Shown: positions 9,291 to 18,464 of the stretch, piece by piece | Layout of the letters: each line of letters opens with the position of its first letter | Position numbering within the stretch: the first letter of the stretch is position 1 | DNA from: Pseudoalteromonas lipolytica | Lineage (GTDB): Bacteria > Pseudomonadota > Gammaproteobacteria > Enterobacterales > Alteromonadaceae | Direction of reading: 5' to 3' | Assembly: GCF_001306915.1 (NCBI RefSeq) | Contig: NZ_LJTC01000001.1 | Location: 97,887-161,886, forward strand | DNA length: 64,000 nt | Program-made: the position numbers and the translations under genes | The notes under the pieces: model-generated | What the model was told of the DNA's origin: nothing | The model's database searches: none | What the model saw: the letters and a program-made list of their open reading frames with translations, nothing else

Positions 9291-12200
9291 ATGTTGATCC
9301 TTCGTGGTGCACCAGCACTTTCCGATTTTAGAGTTCAGAAAATTTTAGCGCGTTGCCAACAGGCACAACTTCCAGTCACTGACGTTTATGCTGAGTTCAT
9401 GCATTTTGCTGATCTTACAGCCGAGCTTTCAGCTGATGAGCAAACCAAGCTGGAAAAACTGCTTACTTATGGTCCAACAATTGCCGAGCATACCCCTGCT
9501 GGCACGTTAATTCTTGTAACGCCGCGTCCAGGTACTATCTCGCCTTGGGCATCAAAAGCAACTGATATCGCACATAACTGTGGCTTAAGCCAAGTTCACC
9601 GTGTTGAGCGTGGTATTGCATACTACGTAGAAGGTAACTTATCAGCTGAGCAAACAGCTGAAGTTGCAGCGTTATTACATGACCGTATGACAGAAGCAAC
9701 GCACGCGGATATGGCTGATGCAGCTAAATTATTCCGTCACGATGAGCCGCGTCCAATGTCATCAGTTGACATTTTAGGTGGTGGCCGTGAAGCGCTTGCT
9801 AAAGCAAACGTTGAGCAAGGTTTTGCGCTTGCAGATGACGAAATTGATTACTTGGTAGAAAACTTCCAAAAGTTAGGGCGTAACCCGAACGACATCGAAT
9901 TATTCATGTTTGCACAAGCAAACTCTGAGCATTGTCGTCACAAAATCTTTAACGCTGATTGGACAATTGATGGCATCGAACAGCCAAAATCATTGTTCAA
10001 AATGATCAAAAACACTTACGAGCAAAACCCTGAAAACGTACTATCTGCATATAAAGATAACGCAGCAGTAATGAAGGGGTCGTTAGCAGGTCGTTTCTTC
10101 CCGAATAACGAAGGCGAGTATGCATATCATCAAGAAAACATCGAAATCTTGATGAAAGTTGAAACGCACAACCACCCAACAGCGATTGCGCCATTCTCTG
10201 GTGCATCAACAGGTTCTGGTGGTGAGATTCGTGATGAAGGTGCTACAGGCCGTGGTTCTAAGCCTAAAGCTGGTTTAGTTGGTTTCACTGTATCTAACCT
10301 ACGAATCCCTGGTTACGAGCAACCATGGGAAACAGACTTCGGTAAGCCTGGTCGTATCGTAAATGCACTTGATATTATGACTGAAGGCCCATTAGGTGGT
10401 GCGGCATTCAATAACGAATTTGGTCGTCCTAACTTACTTGGTTACTTCCGTACATACGAAGAGAAAGTATCAAGCCATAATGGTATCGAGGTACGTGGTT
10501 ACCACAAGCCAATCATGCTTGCAGGTGGTTTAGGTAACATTCGTTCTGAGCATGTTCAAAAAGGCGAAATCCCTGTAGGTGCTAAGCTAATTGCACTAGG
10601 TGGTCCGGCAATGAACATCGGCCTAGGTGGTGGTGCTGCGTCTAGTATGACATCAGGCCAATCAAACGAAGACTTAGACTTTGCATCGGTACAACGTGAA
10701 AACCCAGAAATGGAACGTCGTTGTCAGGAAGTTATCGATAAATGTTGGCAGCTAGGTGATGCAAACCCAATCGCTTTCATCCACGATGTGGGTGCAGGTG
10801 GTCTTTCTAACGCATTCCCTGAGCTTGTAGACGACGGTGGTCGTGGTGGTAAATTCCAACTTCGTGACATTCCTAACGATGAGCCGGGTATGGCACCACA
10901 CGAAATTTGGTGTAACGAATCTCAAGAGCGTTACGTATTAGCAGTTGCAGCAGAAGACTTCGCGCGCTTTGAAGCAATCTGTAAACGTGAACGTGCAGAA
11001 TACGCTGTTATTGGTGAAGCAACAGAAGAGCGTCACTTAACGGTTGAAGATAGCCACTTTGGTAACAACCCAGTTGATCTTCCGCTTGATGTTTTACTTG
11101 GTAAAGCACCAAAAATGCACCGCGAAGTTGAATCGAAAAAAGCACAATCGCAACCATTAGACGTTGCTAACATTGATGCGGCAGATGCTGCACAGCGTTT
11201 ATTACGCTTACCAACGATTGCTGAGAAAACATTCTTAATCACCATTGGTGACCGTACGGTAACGGGTTTAGTTGCGCGTGACCAAATGGTAGGTCCTTGG
11301 CAGGTGCCAGTAGCAAACTGTGCGGTAACAGCCGCTGCGTTTGATACTTACCACGGTGAAGCAATGTCACTAGGTGAACGTACACCAGCTGCACTTTTAA
11401 ACTACGGTGCTTCTGCTCGTTTAGCTGTGGCTGAGTCACTAACGAACATTGCGTGTGCTAACATCGGTGGCCTTGAAAATATCAAGCTATCTGCAAACTG
11501 GATGGCCGCAGCAGGTCACCCAGGCGAAGATGCGGGCCTTTACGAAGCTGTAAAAGCGGTAGGTGAAGAGCTTTGTCCGGCGCTTGGTTTAACTATTCCT
11601 GTGGGTAAAGACTCAATGTCGATGAAAACTCAATGGGATGAAAACGGTGAGCAAAAATCGGTTACTGCACCATTATCACTGATCATTACTGCCTTTGGTC
11701 GTGTTGAAGATGTGCGTAAAACAGTAACACCACAGCTACGCACTGATAAAGGTGAGTCATCACTATTATTAGTTGATTTAGGTGCGGGTCAAAACCGCAT
11801 GGGCGCATCAAGCCTTGCACAGGTTTATAAGCAACTAGGTGATGTAACGCCTGATGTTGATAACCCAGCACTATTAAAAGGCTTCTACGAAGCAATGCAA
11901 GCGCTTGTTGCTGATAACAAGTTACTTGCTTACCATGACCGTTCTGATGGTGGTTTATTCACAACTATCGCTGAAATGGCATTTGCTGGCCACACGGGTG
12001 TTACTGTTGACCTTGCAGGCTTAACAGGTTCAGACATCGAAGCGCTTTACAATGAAGAGCTAGGTGCGGTTATCCAAGTGGCAAACGCTGACTTAGACGC
12101 AGTTAAAGCCGTTCTTGCAGACCACGGTCTAGCAGCTATCAGCCATGAAATTGGTGCACTAAACGCTGATGACCGCGTGGTATTCACTCGTGGTGATGAT

Positions 12201-13175
12201 GTGGTTCTTAACCACACGCGCACTGAGCTTCGTACTATTTGGGCAGAAACAACTTACCAAATGCAAGCGCGTCGTGATAACCCAGAGTGTGCTAAGCAAG
12301 AGTTTGACGCTAAGTTTGACGCAAAAGACCCTGGTCTTAACGTAAAACTAAACTTTGACTTAAACGAAGATGTTGCAGCGCCTTACATTGCAACGGGCGC
12401 GAAGCCGAAAATGGCTATTTTACGTGAGCAAGGTGTTAACTCTCACTTAGAAATGGCGGCGGCATTTAACCGTGCAGGCTTTGCTGCGGTTGACGTGCAC
12501 ATGAGCGACATACTTGAAGGTCGTTTAACACTTGAGCAATTTAAAGGCTTAGTAGCATGTGGTGGTTTCTCTTACGGTGACGTATTAGGTGCAGGTGAAG
12601 GCTGGGCTAAGTCAATCTTATTTAATGAGATGGCGCGTGAGCAGTTCCAAAGCTTCTTCCACCGCGAAGATACATTCAGCTTAGGTGTGTGTAATGGCTG
12701 TCAAATGCTTTCAACATTGAAAGAATTGATCCCGGGCACTGAGCACTGGCCACGTTTCGTAACGAATAAGTCAGAGCGTTTTGAAGCTCGCTTTAGCCTT
12801 GTAGAAGTACAAGAAAACCCATCGGTATTCTTTAACGGTATGGCAGGTTCACGTATGCCGATCGCTGTTTCTCATGGTGAAGGTCATGCTGAGTTCGCAA
12901 ACACTGATGCAGTTAAAGCAGCGCTTGAGTCAGGTACTGTGGCAGTGAAGTTTGTTGATAACTACGGTAACCCAACAACGCAATACCCAGCTAACCCGAA
13001 TGGCTCGCCAGAAGGTATCACAGGTATTACTTCTACTGACGGTCGTGCAACGGTTATGATGCCGCACCCAGAGCGTGTATTCCGTACTGTTGCTAACTCA
13101 TGGCACCCAGATGAGTGGACTGAGGATAGCCCATGGATGCGTATGTTCCGCAACGCTCGTAAAAACGTTGGCTAG
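9291..13175 (+). CDS. purL: Phosphoribosylformylglycinamidine synthase (FGAM synthase)
   Basis: Large single-chain purine enzyme, about 1,294 residues: FGAR + Gln + ATP to FGAM + Glu + ADP + Pi. An N-terminal domain is followed by the FGAM-synthase core with two AIR-synthase-like halves (for example [29 protein letters not shown] and [14 protein letters not shown]). The C-terminal glutaminase has nucleophile Cys in [11 protein letters not shown] and the late motif [10 protein letters not shown]. Two ATGs are possible, 9279 and 9291. I prefer 9291 because [14 protein letters not shown] matches the start of E. coli PurL and a GGATGAAA ribosome-site-like stretch precedes it. The gene is monocistronic and ends in a strong terminator. 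Confidence 0.96.
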   Translation: MLILRGAPALSDFRVQKILARCQQAQLPVTDVYAEFMHFADLTAELSADEQTKLEKLLTYGPTIAEHTPAGTLILVTPRPGTISPWASKATDIAHNCGLSQVHRVERGIAYYVEGNLSAEQTAEVAALLHDRMTEATHADMADAAKLFRHDEPRPMSSVDILGGGREALAKANVEQGFALADDEIDYLVENFQKLGRNPNDIELFMFAQANSEHCRHKIFNADWTIDGIEQPKSLFKMIKNTYEQNPENVLSAYKDNAAVMKGSLAGRFFPNNEGEYAYHQENIEILMKVETHNHPTAIAPFSGASTGSGGEIRDEGATGRGSKPKAGLVGFTVSNLRIPGYEQPWETDFGKPGRIVNALDIMTEGPLGGAAFNNEFGRPNLLGYFRTYEEKVSSHNGIEVRGYHKPIMLAGGLGNIRSEHVQKGEIPVGAKLIALGGPAMNIGLGGGAASSMTSGQSNEDLDFASVQRENPEMERRCQEVIDKCWQLGDANPIAFIHDVGAGGLSNAFPELVDDGGRGGKFQLRDIPNDEPGMAPHEIWCNESQERYVLAVAAEDFARFEAICKRERAEYAVIGEATEERHLTVEDSHFGNNPVDLPLDVLLGKAPKMHREVESKKAQSQPLDVANIDAADAAQRLLRLPTIAEKTFLITIGDRTVTGLVARDQMVGPWQVPVANCAVTAAAFDTYHGEAMSLGERTPAALLNYGASARLAVAESLTNIACANIGGLENIKLSANWMAAAGHPGEDAGLYEAVKAVGEELCPALGLTIPVGKDSMSMKTQWDENGEQKSVTAPLSLIITAFGRVEDVRKTVTPQLRTDKGESSLLLVDLGAGQNRMGASSLAQVYKQLGDVTPDVDNPALLKGFYEAMQALVADNKLLAYHDRSDGGLFTTIAEMAFAGHTGVTVDLAGLTGSDIEALYNEELGAVIQVANADLDAVKAVLADHGLAAISHEIGALNADDRVVFTRGDDVVLNHTRTELRTIWAETTYQMQARRDNPECAKQEFDAKFDAKDPGLNVKLNFDLNEDVAAPYIATGAKPKMAILREQGVNSHLEMAAAFNRAGFAAVDVHMSDILEGRLTLEQFKGLVACGGFSYGDVLGAGEGWAKSILFNEMAREQFQSFFHREDTFSLGVCNGCQMLSTLKELIPGTEHWPRFVTNKSERFEARFSLVEVQENPSVFFNGMAGSRMPIAVSHGEGHAEFANTDAVKAALESGTVAVKFVDNYGNPTTQYPANPNGSPEGITGITSTDGRATVMMPHPERVFRTVANSWHPDEWTEDSPWMRMFRNARKNVG

Positions 13176-13189
13176 AACTTAATTGTGTG

Positions 13190-13208
13190 CCTAGCTATAC
13201 AAGCTAGG
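13190..13208. repeat. Small inverted repeat after purL
   Basis: CCTAGCT, 5 bases, AGCTAGG, 15 bases after the purL stop. There is no T tract, so it is more likely an mRNA 3' stabilising hairpin upstream of the real terminator than a terminator itself. Confidence 0.5.
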
Positions 13209-13230
13209 TTCATACAAACCGTTTAAACTA

Positions 13231-13264
13231 AAAAGGCTGCACTATCATGTGTGGCCTTTTTGTT
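13231..13264 (+). terminator. Intrinsic terminator of purL
   Basis: AAAAGGCTGCAC, loop tatcat, GTGTGGCCTTTT (12 pairs including two G-T wobbles), then TTGTTT. The ATG at 13247 that opens the longest ydbH frame lies inside this hairpin, which argues against its use. Confidence 0.88.
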
Positions 13265-13275
13265 TATAATGTTCT

Positions 13276-13366
13276 GAGAAGCGAGAAGCGAGAAGCGAGA
13301 AGCGAGAAGCGAGAAGCGAGAAGCGAGAAGCGAGAAGCGAGAAGCGAGAAGCGAGAAGCGAGAAGC
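13276..13366 (+). repeat. Thirteen perfect tandem copies of heptamer GAGAAGC
   Basis: 91 bases, 13 x 7, with no mismatch that I can see. It lies between the purL terminator and the ydbH start. Because 7 and 3 share no factor, the array is open in all three forward frames and encodes the cycle E-K-R-E-A-R-S in each. Perfect short tandem arrays of this size are prone to slipped-strand copy-number change. Related degenerate heptamers occur at three other intergenic sites in the window. Confidence 0.97.
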
Positions 13367-13378
13367 AAGGAGAGTTTT

Positions 13379-15862
13379 TTGAGTTTTAAGCGGGCGTGTG
13401 TTGGGTTGCTAGGTATCGTGCTAAGCATGGTGCTGTTGGCGTATTTGTTCAGATTACCACTGACATCGTGGTACTTAACGCCTATGCTCAGTAAAAATGG
13501 CGCTGAGCTTCACTGCATTGATTGGTCATTAACTCGCAAGCTTGATTTGAATATCGAGAAATTATGCTTAACCTACCAAGGACAGCAAATAGAGTTAGCT
13601 GGCATTATTGCGAATAAGCAGCAGGTTAGTGTTTCTCGAGCCAATCTTATAATTAGTAATCAGAGTAATAATCAACAACCTGACACTTCACAAACTGAAT
13701 TTAAAAAGCTTGCCTTGGTATTACCCGAGCAAAGACCGCTAATTCGCATTGAGCAGCTTGATGTAGTCTCACCGTTTACCCAAAATCCTGTTAGGTTGGC
13801 GATACAAGAAAAACGCCTAAACCATTTTTCGATTTTGCGGGATCTTAATGCAGATGTTGAAATATCTAATTATGAAGTCAAAGCCAACATCACCTTTGAT
13901 GAGCAAGTGGCAGAGCGATTCGTAACATTGCCAACAAGCAGCCATTTTACTATTCAGTCACAGATTAAGTTTGATGGAATTTCAGCTGCAATTGAAAGCT
14001 CAATCAATGCAAGTTATCAGCATGCTGTAGGGGAGTGTGACCTAGGTTTTGCCAGTGAAGGGCAATTGAGTGCTAAGTATCAATTAAATCAACAGCATTT
14101 ATACGCGGATTTATCTGCTTTACAAAATCAACTGAGCGCAAACCGAGACTGCTTAAACACCATCGCAGACCAACAGCATCAATCATTTATTGAAGCGCAG
14201 TTACCACTTACTTGGCAGTTACACATTGAAAAACCAGTGATTGTAGAAGATAAAAATCTTTCAGCCCCAATCATAAAGCTGCAAGCTATAGAAGGGCAAA
14301 GTGAGGTGACAGTCAGTAATACATCCCTTTCTTTGCTGGATCCGCTCACATCACTGAATAGCCAAGTTAGCATTGATTTTAATAGTAAAGATATAGATGA
14401 GCTTAAGCTCAAAGCGAATTTGCATGAAAGTAGCGTTAGCGCTGATTTTCAACTGTCGGTGGATTCACTACCTGCATTTTTAGATTTTCAGGCTGATGGC
14501 GCTTTGACTGAGGGTGTTGGGGTTGAAGGTATTGGGGCTAAAGGAAAGCTAAATATCGATGAGTTATTTACTAGTCCTACAGCTAAACTGAATACCAATA
14601 TTAGAGTTAAAAATGCCCTAATATCGGGTGCACAGATAGCTGATTTTAGCAGCGCAATTAACGCTGAGTATAATGCCCAGCAGCACCTCGTTGTTAACGC
14701 TAATAGCAAGGTTAAATCATTAACTTATGATGATATTAACGCAGCAAAAATTAGCAATGAGCTTACTCTTAGTACAGATCTCAGTGTGGGGGAGTTATTT
14801 GCTGATATTGATGCCAAAACCACAGCCGCTAAATTATCAACAGCAGAGCTTAGCTTAAATAAGTTGTCTGTTGTGTCAAAAGCTCTTCAAAGCCGCGCCT
14901 TGCAGGCAACGCATCATGTGTTTGCCGATGGCTTTGAAGCGCTTGTTAGCCATCATATGTCTGAGGTTGCTCACCCATTTGAATTAGTGATACCAGAGCA
15001 GGCAGTATCCAAGCTAAACCCGATAATTGCTCAGTTTGAGCCGCTTGCTACCGTCACTGATGGAGTCGTTTCGGGCAATATAAAAGGGGATGTAAATCTT
15101 CAACAAGCACAAGGGCGCGTGCAAATAAGTAAATTCAGTGCGCTTTATAATGATTATCTAGCGAATGATTTTGCAGTGAATTTGAACGGCACGTTTAATT
15201 CAGGGCAGCTTAATATTGCAGCGACTAAATTTACACTCAATGAACTGCGCGCAGGTGCCGTGGTCAAAAATATACAAGGTCAGTTGCAGGTAACAGCTAA
15301 TCAGCCTTGCGCAGCTAATCTAACTGGTCAGGTTATGGGCGGGGCATTTGTGGTGAATAAGTATTGCCCACTCAGTGATAACCAAACCGCGACTGTTAAA
15401 TTTGAAAATATTGATGCCAGTAAATTGGTCACCCTTGATGCTGAATCAGGGATTAGCTTAAGTGGGCGCTTAGCAGGCACTTTACCCGTTGTAATAAGTC
15501 AACAGGGTATCGAGGTAAAGCAAGGGCAGTTAGTTAATCAGGGTGATGGTAAATTACTGATCACTAATAATGCGGGCTTTGAAGCGGTAAAAGCGCAGCA
15601 ACAAGAGCTGAGTACCACGCTGAGTTTACTTGAGAATTTAGATATTAAAAAACTACGCAGCAGTGTTAATCTCAAACCGGATGGTTGGTTACATTTAGGT
15701 GTAAATTTAGAGGGTTATAATGAAGCGCAGCAGCAAGCAGTGAACTTTAATTATAATCATGAAGAGAATGTATTTACTTTACTTAGAGCGCTGCGTTTAA
15801 GTGATGAAATTACTCAAAGAGTTGAGAAAGAGTATGCAAAAAAAGGAAGCAATGATGGCTAA
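13379..15862 (+). CDS. ydbH: YdbH-family envelope protein (intermembrane lipid transport, AsmA-like)
   Basis: AsmA-like protein, 827 residues from the chosen start. In E. coli, YdbH bridges inner and outer membranes with lipoprotein YnbE and periplasmic YdbL and carries phospholipid redundantly with TamB and YhdP (established knowledge). I see one N-terminal membrane anchor (about residues 7-28), a long beta-rich periplasmic region, and a C-terminal block including DGWLHLGVNLEGYNEAQQQ. Start: TTG 13379, preceded by AAGGAG at 13367-13372 with 6-base spacing. The frame is open upstream to ATG 13247, but that reads through the purL terminator and the heptamer array, giving a low-complexity SEKREAR N-terminus ahead of the membrane anchor. 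It overlaps ynbE. Confidence 0.85.
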   Translation: MSFKRACVGLLGIVLSMVLLAYLFRLPLTSWYLTPMLSKNGAELHCIDWSLTRKLDLNIEKLCLTYQGQQIELAGIIANKQQVSVSRANLIISNQSNNQQPDTSQTEFKKLALVLPEQRPLIRIEQLDVVSPFTQNPVRLAIQEKRLNHFSILRDLNADVEISNYEVKANITFDEQVAERFVTLPTSSHFTIQSQIKFDGISAAIESSINASYQHAVGECDLGFASEGQLSAKYQLNQQHLYADLSALQNQLSANRDCLNTIADQQHQSFIEAQLPLTWQLHIEKPVIVEDKNLSAPIIKLQAIEGQSEVTVSNTSLSLLDPLTSLNSQVSIDFNSKDIDELKLKANLHESSVSADFQLSVDSLPAFLDFQADGALTEGVGVEGIGAKGKLNIDELFTSPTAKLNTNIRVKNALISGAQIADFSSAINAEYNAQQHLVVNANSKVKSLTYDDINAAKISNELTLSTDLSVGELFADIDAKTTAAKLSTAELSLNKLSVVSKALQSRALQATHHVFADGFEALVSHHMSEVAHPFELVIPEQAVSKLNPIIAQFEPLATVTDGVVSGNIKGDVNLQQAQGRVQISKFSALYNDYLANDFAVNLNGTFNSGQLNIAATKFTLNELRAGAVVKNIQGQLQVTANQPCAANLTGQVMGGAFVVNKYCPLSDNQTATVKFENIDASKLVTLDAESGISLSGRLAGTLPVVISQQGIEVKQGQLVNQGDGKLLITNNAGFEAVKAQQQELSTTLSLLENLDIKKLRSSVNLKPDGWLHLGVNLEGYNEAQQQAVNFNYNHEENVFTLLRALRLSDEITQRVEKEYAKKGSNDG

Positions 15863-16037
15863 GTGGTTAGTAATGCTGACGGCGGTAGGCATGCTGAGTG
15901 CCTGTACGCATCGTGTTGAGGTGGCAGCAAAAGAGCCGATTACAATCAACTTAAATGTAAAAGTTGACCATGAGATCCGCGTAAAAGTGGATAAAGAACT
16001 AGATACCTTATTCAGTGATGACAGCGAATTATTCTAA
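15855..16037 (+). CDS. ynbE: YnbE-family outer-membrane lipoprotein
   Basis: Lipoprotein of 60 residues, the YdbH partner at the outer membrane. The signal peptide MAKWLVMLTAVGMLSAC has its lipobox Cys at 17. The mature part THRVEVAAKEPITINLNVKV matches the E. coli YnbE core (KEPITIN-NVK). ATGs at 15852 and 15855 are both in frame. AAAAGGAAG at 15841-15849 spaces better for 15855, and that choice gives the usual N-terminus. It overlaps the 3' end of ydbH by 8 bases, so it is probably translationally coupled. Confidence 0.88.
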   Translation: MAKWLVMLTAVGMLSACTHRVEVAAKEPITINLNVKVDHEIRVKVDKELDTLFSDDSELF

Positions 16038-16046
16038 GGAGCACAC

Positions 16047-16382
16047 ATGCGTAAATTACAACTTAAAAAACTAAATGTGATCACCTTGATCAGTGCTGTT
16101 TGTTTATCTTTCTCTGCTTGGGCTATCAGCCTTGATGATGCAAAAAGCCAAGGCCTAGTGGGTGAAGACAGCTCCGGCTATTTAGGTTTAGTGGTTAATA
16201 ATAGCGAAGCAAAAGCGGTCGTTGATGAAATTAATGCAAAGCGTAAAGAGCAATATTTAAAACTTGCGAAAAAGAATAACCTTTCGTTAGCGCAAGTTGA
16301 AGCCCTTGCTGCGGCTAAAACTATCGAAAAAACGAAGCCGGGTCACTACATTGAAGTGAACGGTGAGTGGGTAAAAAAATAG
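16047..16382 (+). CDS. ydbL: YdbL-family periplasmic protein (DUF1318)
   Basis: Periplasmic protein of 111 residues with a cleavable signal peptide (basic MRKLQLKKLN, then a hydrophobic stretch ending near SFSAWA). The DUF1318 core includes LDDAKSQGLVGEDSSGYLG and, at the C-terminus, GHYIEVNGEWVKK, a very typical ending. In E. coli YdbL is thought to act as a chaperone-like partner of the YdbH-YnbE bridge. The ribosome site AAGGAG lies 7 bases upstream of the ATG. It is the last gene of the operon. Confidence 0.92.
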   Translation: MRKLQLKKLNVITLISAVCLSFSAWAISLDDAKSQGLVGEDSSGYLGLVVNNSEAKAVVDEINAKRKEQYLKLAKKNNLSLAQVEALAAAKTIEKTKPGHYIEVNGEWVKK

Positions 16383-16410
16383 CTCACTAAATTTAATAGC
16401 TATAAAAAAT

Positions 16411-16437
16411 AAAAAGCCAGCATTGCTGGCTTTTTAT
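16411..16437 (+). terminator. Intrinsic terminator of the ydbH-ynbE-ydbL operon
   Basis: AAAAAGCCAGC, loop att, GCTGGCTTTTT. The A-rich left side may let it serve the convergent DUF1415 gene as well. Confidence 0.9.
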
Positions 16438-16457
16438 CTATTAAACGCCGGTAGGTG

Positions 16458-17018
16458 TTAGCGCTTATCGATGCAGTTTTGCAGCAGCTGCTGCCAAAAG
16501 TCGATGCCTTTGCGTCTTGTAAGTTTAATGTTGTGCTCTGGGATCGATTCAGGTTCATCGTAGCTGTCTAACGCTTCGCTCATGCTGGCTTCACGGATCA
16601 AATGCAGTGTTGGGTAAGGTGCACGATTCGTATAGTTTGCAGCATCGCTGTCATCGCTATCAGCAAACACATAGTCAGGATGAAAGTTGGCTATTTGATA
16701 CTTACCTTCATAGCCTTGCGCAGCTAAAAGCGCATTGGCTAAATCGACTAAATCTAAGAACTCTTCAAAATCTTTAAAGCCTTGCTCAAATATTAACAAA
16801 GTGGTTTCGCGCTCTGCTTGTTGGTCTAACGCGCTACATTGCTCAAGCATATCCATTACTGCATCATCAAGCGTAATAGACTGACTGATTTGATAATGAA
16901 TGCAATTGCTTTCAACTTCTTTACGGGCAAACGGGCAGAAATTGTATTTTACGATTACGCTTGATACCCATTCGCGCATTTGTATTTCTGGGCGGTTCAT
17001 CGCTTGCTTTGATGTCAC
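16458..17018 (-). CDS. DUF1415 family protein
   Basis: Cytoplasmic protein of 186 residues belonging to the DUF1415 family, whose function is not established. The family hallmark near the N-terminus is VIVKYNFCPFARKEV. A His-Pro-containing block (YQIANFHPDYVFAD) follows, then APYPTLHLIREASM, and the end is RRKGIDFWQQLLQNC. No membrane segment or signal peptide is seen. It lies 32 bases downstream of waaA on the same strand and may be co-transcribed with it, but nothing in the sequence ties it to LPS synthesis. Confidence 0.88.
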   Translation of the reverse strand: MTSKQAMNRPEIQMREWVSSVIVKYNFCPFARKEVESNCIHYQISQSITLDDAVMDMLEQCSALDQQAERETTLLIFEQGFKDFEEFLDLVDLANALLAAQGYEGKYQIANFHPDYVFADSDDSDAANYTNRAPYPTLHLIREASMSEALDSYDEPESIPEHNIKLTRRKGIDFWQQLLQNCIDKR

Positions 17019-17050
17019 ATTATTTCTCTATTCTATTTTACTTTTCTATC

Positions 17051-18310
17051 TTACTTTTCTAAGTAATGCTCAATTAATTTAACCGTTTTACTAATGGCGC
17101 CTTGGTTGTTAGCAACGCATTTCTGAGCTTGTTGACCGAGCTTAATCGTCTCCTGTACATCACTACTCAAAGCGATAAGTGTGTCAGCAAGGTGATTTTC
17201 ATCGGTAACAGTTTTTGCTCCTTGAGCACTAATCAGCTCAGGATAAATATGGTCAAAGTTATAGGTATGAGGACCTGCTAATACGCCAACAGAAAACGCT
17301 GCTGACTCTAACGGATTATGGCCGCCTCGCTCGATTAAACTACCACCAACATAGCTGATGTTTGCCACACCATATAAGCATTGTAACTCACCTAACGTAT
17401 CAGCTAACACAACTTGTTGCTTGTTATAGTTATCTTCACTGCGACGACTAAAGCTCAAATTTGAGCTTTTTAAAACTTCAGCGACTTTATCAAATTGCTC
17501 TGGGTGACGTGGAGCAATAATCAAAAGTGCGTGGGGTAACGCTTTTAAAAGCTTTTCATGAGCAGTTAAAATAAGCTCGTGTTCAATAGGGTGAGTAGAG
17601 CCTGCAACCCAGATAAATCGCTCGTTGTTATATTGGTTTTTAAGTGCTGCGACTTTATTTAATTGCTCATCTGTAGGGGTGATATCAAATTTAATTGAGC
17701 CAAACACGCGTGTCTTTTCAGGCTTTAAACCAAGTTCAATAAAACGTTTGGCATCATCTTGATTATGACTGGCCAGATCGCTAATAGAGTGCATGATCAC
17801 CTTAGTTAAAGGCATTACCTTTTGGTAGCCTTGCTGTGATTTAGCTGAAAGCCGGGCATTTAAAACAAGTACCTTTGTGCCGTTATTGTTGCTTTGCGCC
17901 ATCAGGTTTGGCCAAAGTTCCGTTTCTAAAATACACAGTACCTTTGGCTGGATACGTTTTAAAAATCGCTTCGTAGCGAAGAAAAAATCAATCGGTAAAT
18001 AACAGCAGCTAACCGCATCTTTAAAGTTATTTTTTATTTGTTCGCGACCCGTTGGGGTATTGCAGGTTACTAAAATAGTAAGTGTTGGGTTTTCTGATTG
18101 AACGGCCTTTATAAGCGGCGTTGCAGCTAACACTTCACCTACAGAGGCACAATGAAAAACAACATCGTGATGAGATAAGTTCGAAAAGCCAAAGCGCTCA
18201 GCAAAATGTTCACGGTAACCCTTATTCTTTTTGCCGCGTAAAACATACAGGTAAAAAACAACCAGTGGGCTTAGTAGGTATAAAAGTAAAGAGTATAAAA
18301 TGCGCGCCAT
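17051..18310 (-). CDS. waaA: 3-deoxy-D-manno-octulosonic acid (Kdo) transferase WaaA
   Basis: GT30 enzyme that transfers Kdo from CMP-Kdo to lipid IVA at the inner membrane. It has 419 residues. An N-terminal membrane anchor (LYSLLLYLLSPLVVFYLYVL) is followed by a basic stretch. The catalytic Glu lies in HCASVGEVLAATPLIKAV, the donor-site regions include WVAGSTHPIEHE and IIAPRHPEQF, and the C-terminal part has YVGGSLIERGGHNPLESAAF. A Kdo kinase encoded nearby usually goes with a monofunctional WaaA that adds a single Kdo (established for Haemophilus-type LPS); that this one is monofunctional is inference. Confidence 0.95.
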   Translation of the reverse strand: MARILYSLLLYLLSPLVVFYLYVLRGKKNKGYREHFAERFGFSNLSHHDVVFHCASVGEVLAATPLIKAVQSENPTLTILVTCNTPTGREQIKNNFKDAVSCCYLPIDFFFATKRFLKRIQPKVLCILETELWPNLMAQSNNNGTKVLVLNARLSAKSQQGYQKVMPLTKVIMHSISDLASHNQDDAKRFIELGLKPEKTRVFGSIKFDITPTDEQLNKVAALKNQYNNERFIWVAGSTHPIEHELILTAHEKLLKALPHALLIIAPRHPEQFDKVAEVLKSSNLSFSRRSEDNYNKQQVVLADTLGELQCLYGVANISYVGGSLIERGGHNPLESAAFSVGVLAGPHTYNFDHIYPELISAQGAKTVTDENHLADTLIALSSDVQETIKLGQQAQKCVANNQGAISKTVKLIEHYLEK

Positions 18311-18464
18311 TGCTTAGCCTATATAGGTAAAACGTTATGATAGCGTGGAACCTTTGGGATCTAAATATAAAATGTTAAAAAGGGTTATTAAAGAAAGTTT
18401 TAAAGTGTTTACTGTTAGCTAATTTGGTAATATTTCGGTTACTTAATAAATCAACGAAGCAGTT

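Noticed and set aside
9291..13175. Antisense and alternate-frame open frames within purL
   Set aside because: They are shadows of a strongly conserved coding sequence, with no ribosome sites or recognisable products.
13247..13378. ATG 13247 as the real start of the YdbH-like protein
   Set aside because: It is inside the purL terminator, has no ribosome site and gives a repeat-encoded low-complexity N-terminus. TTG 13379 with AAGGAG fits better.
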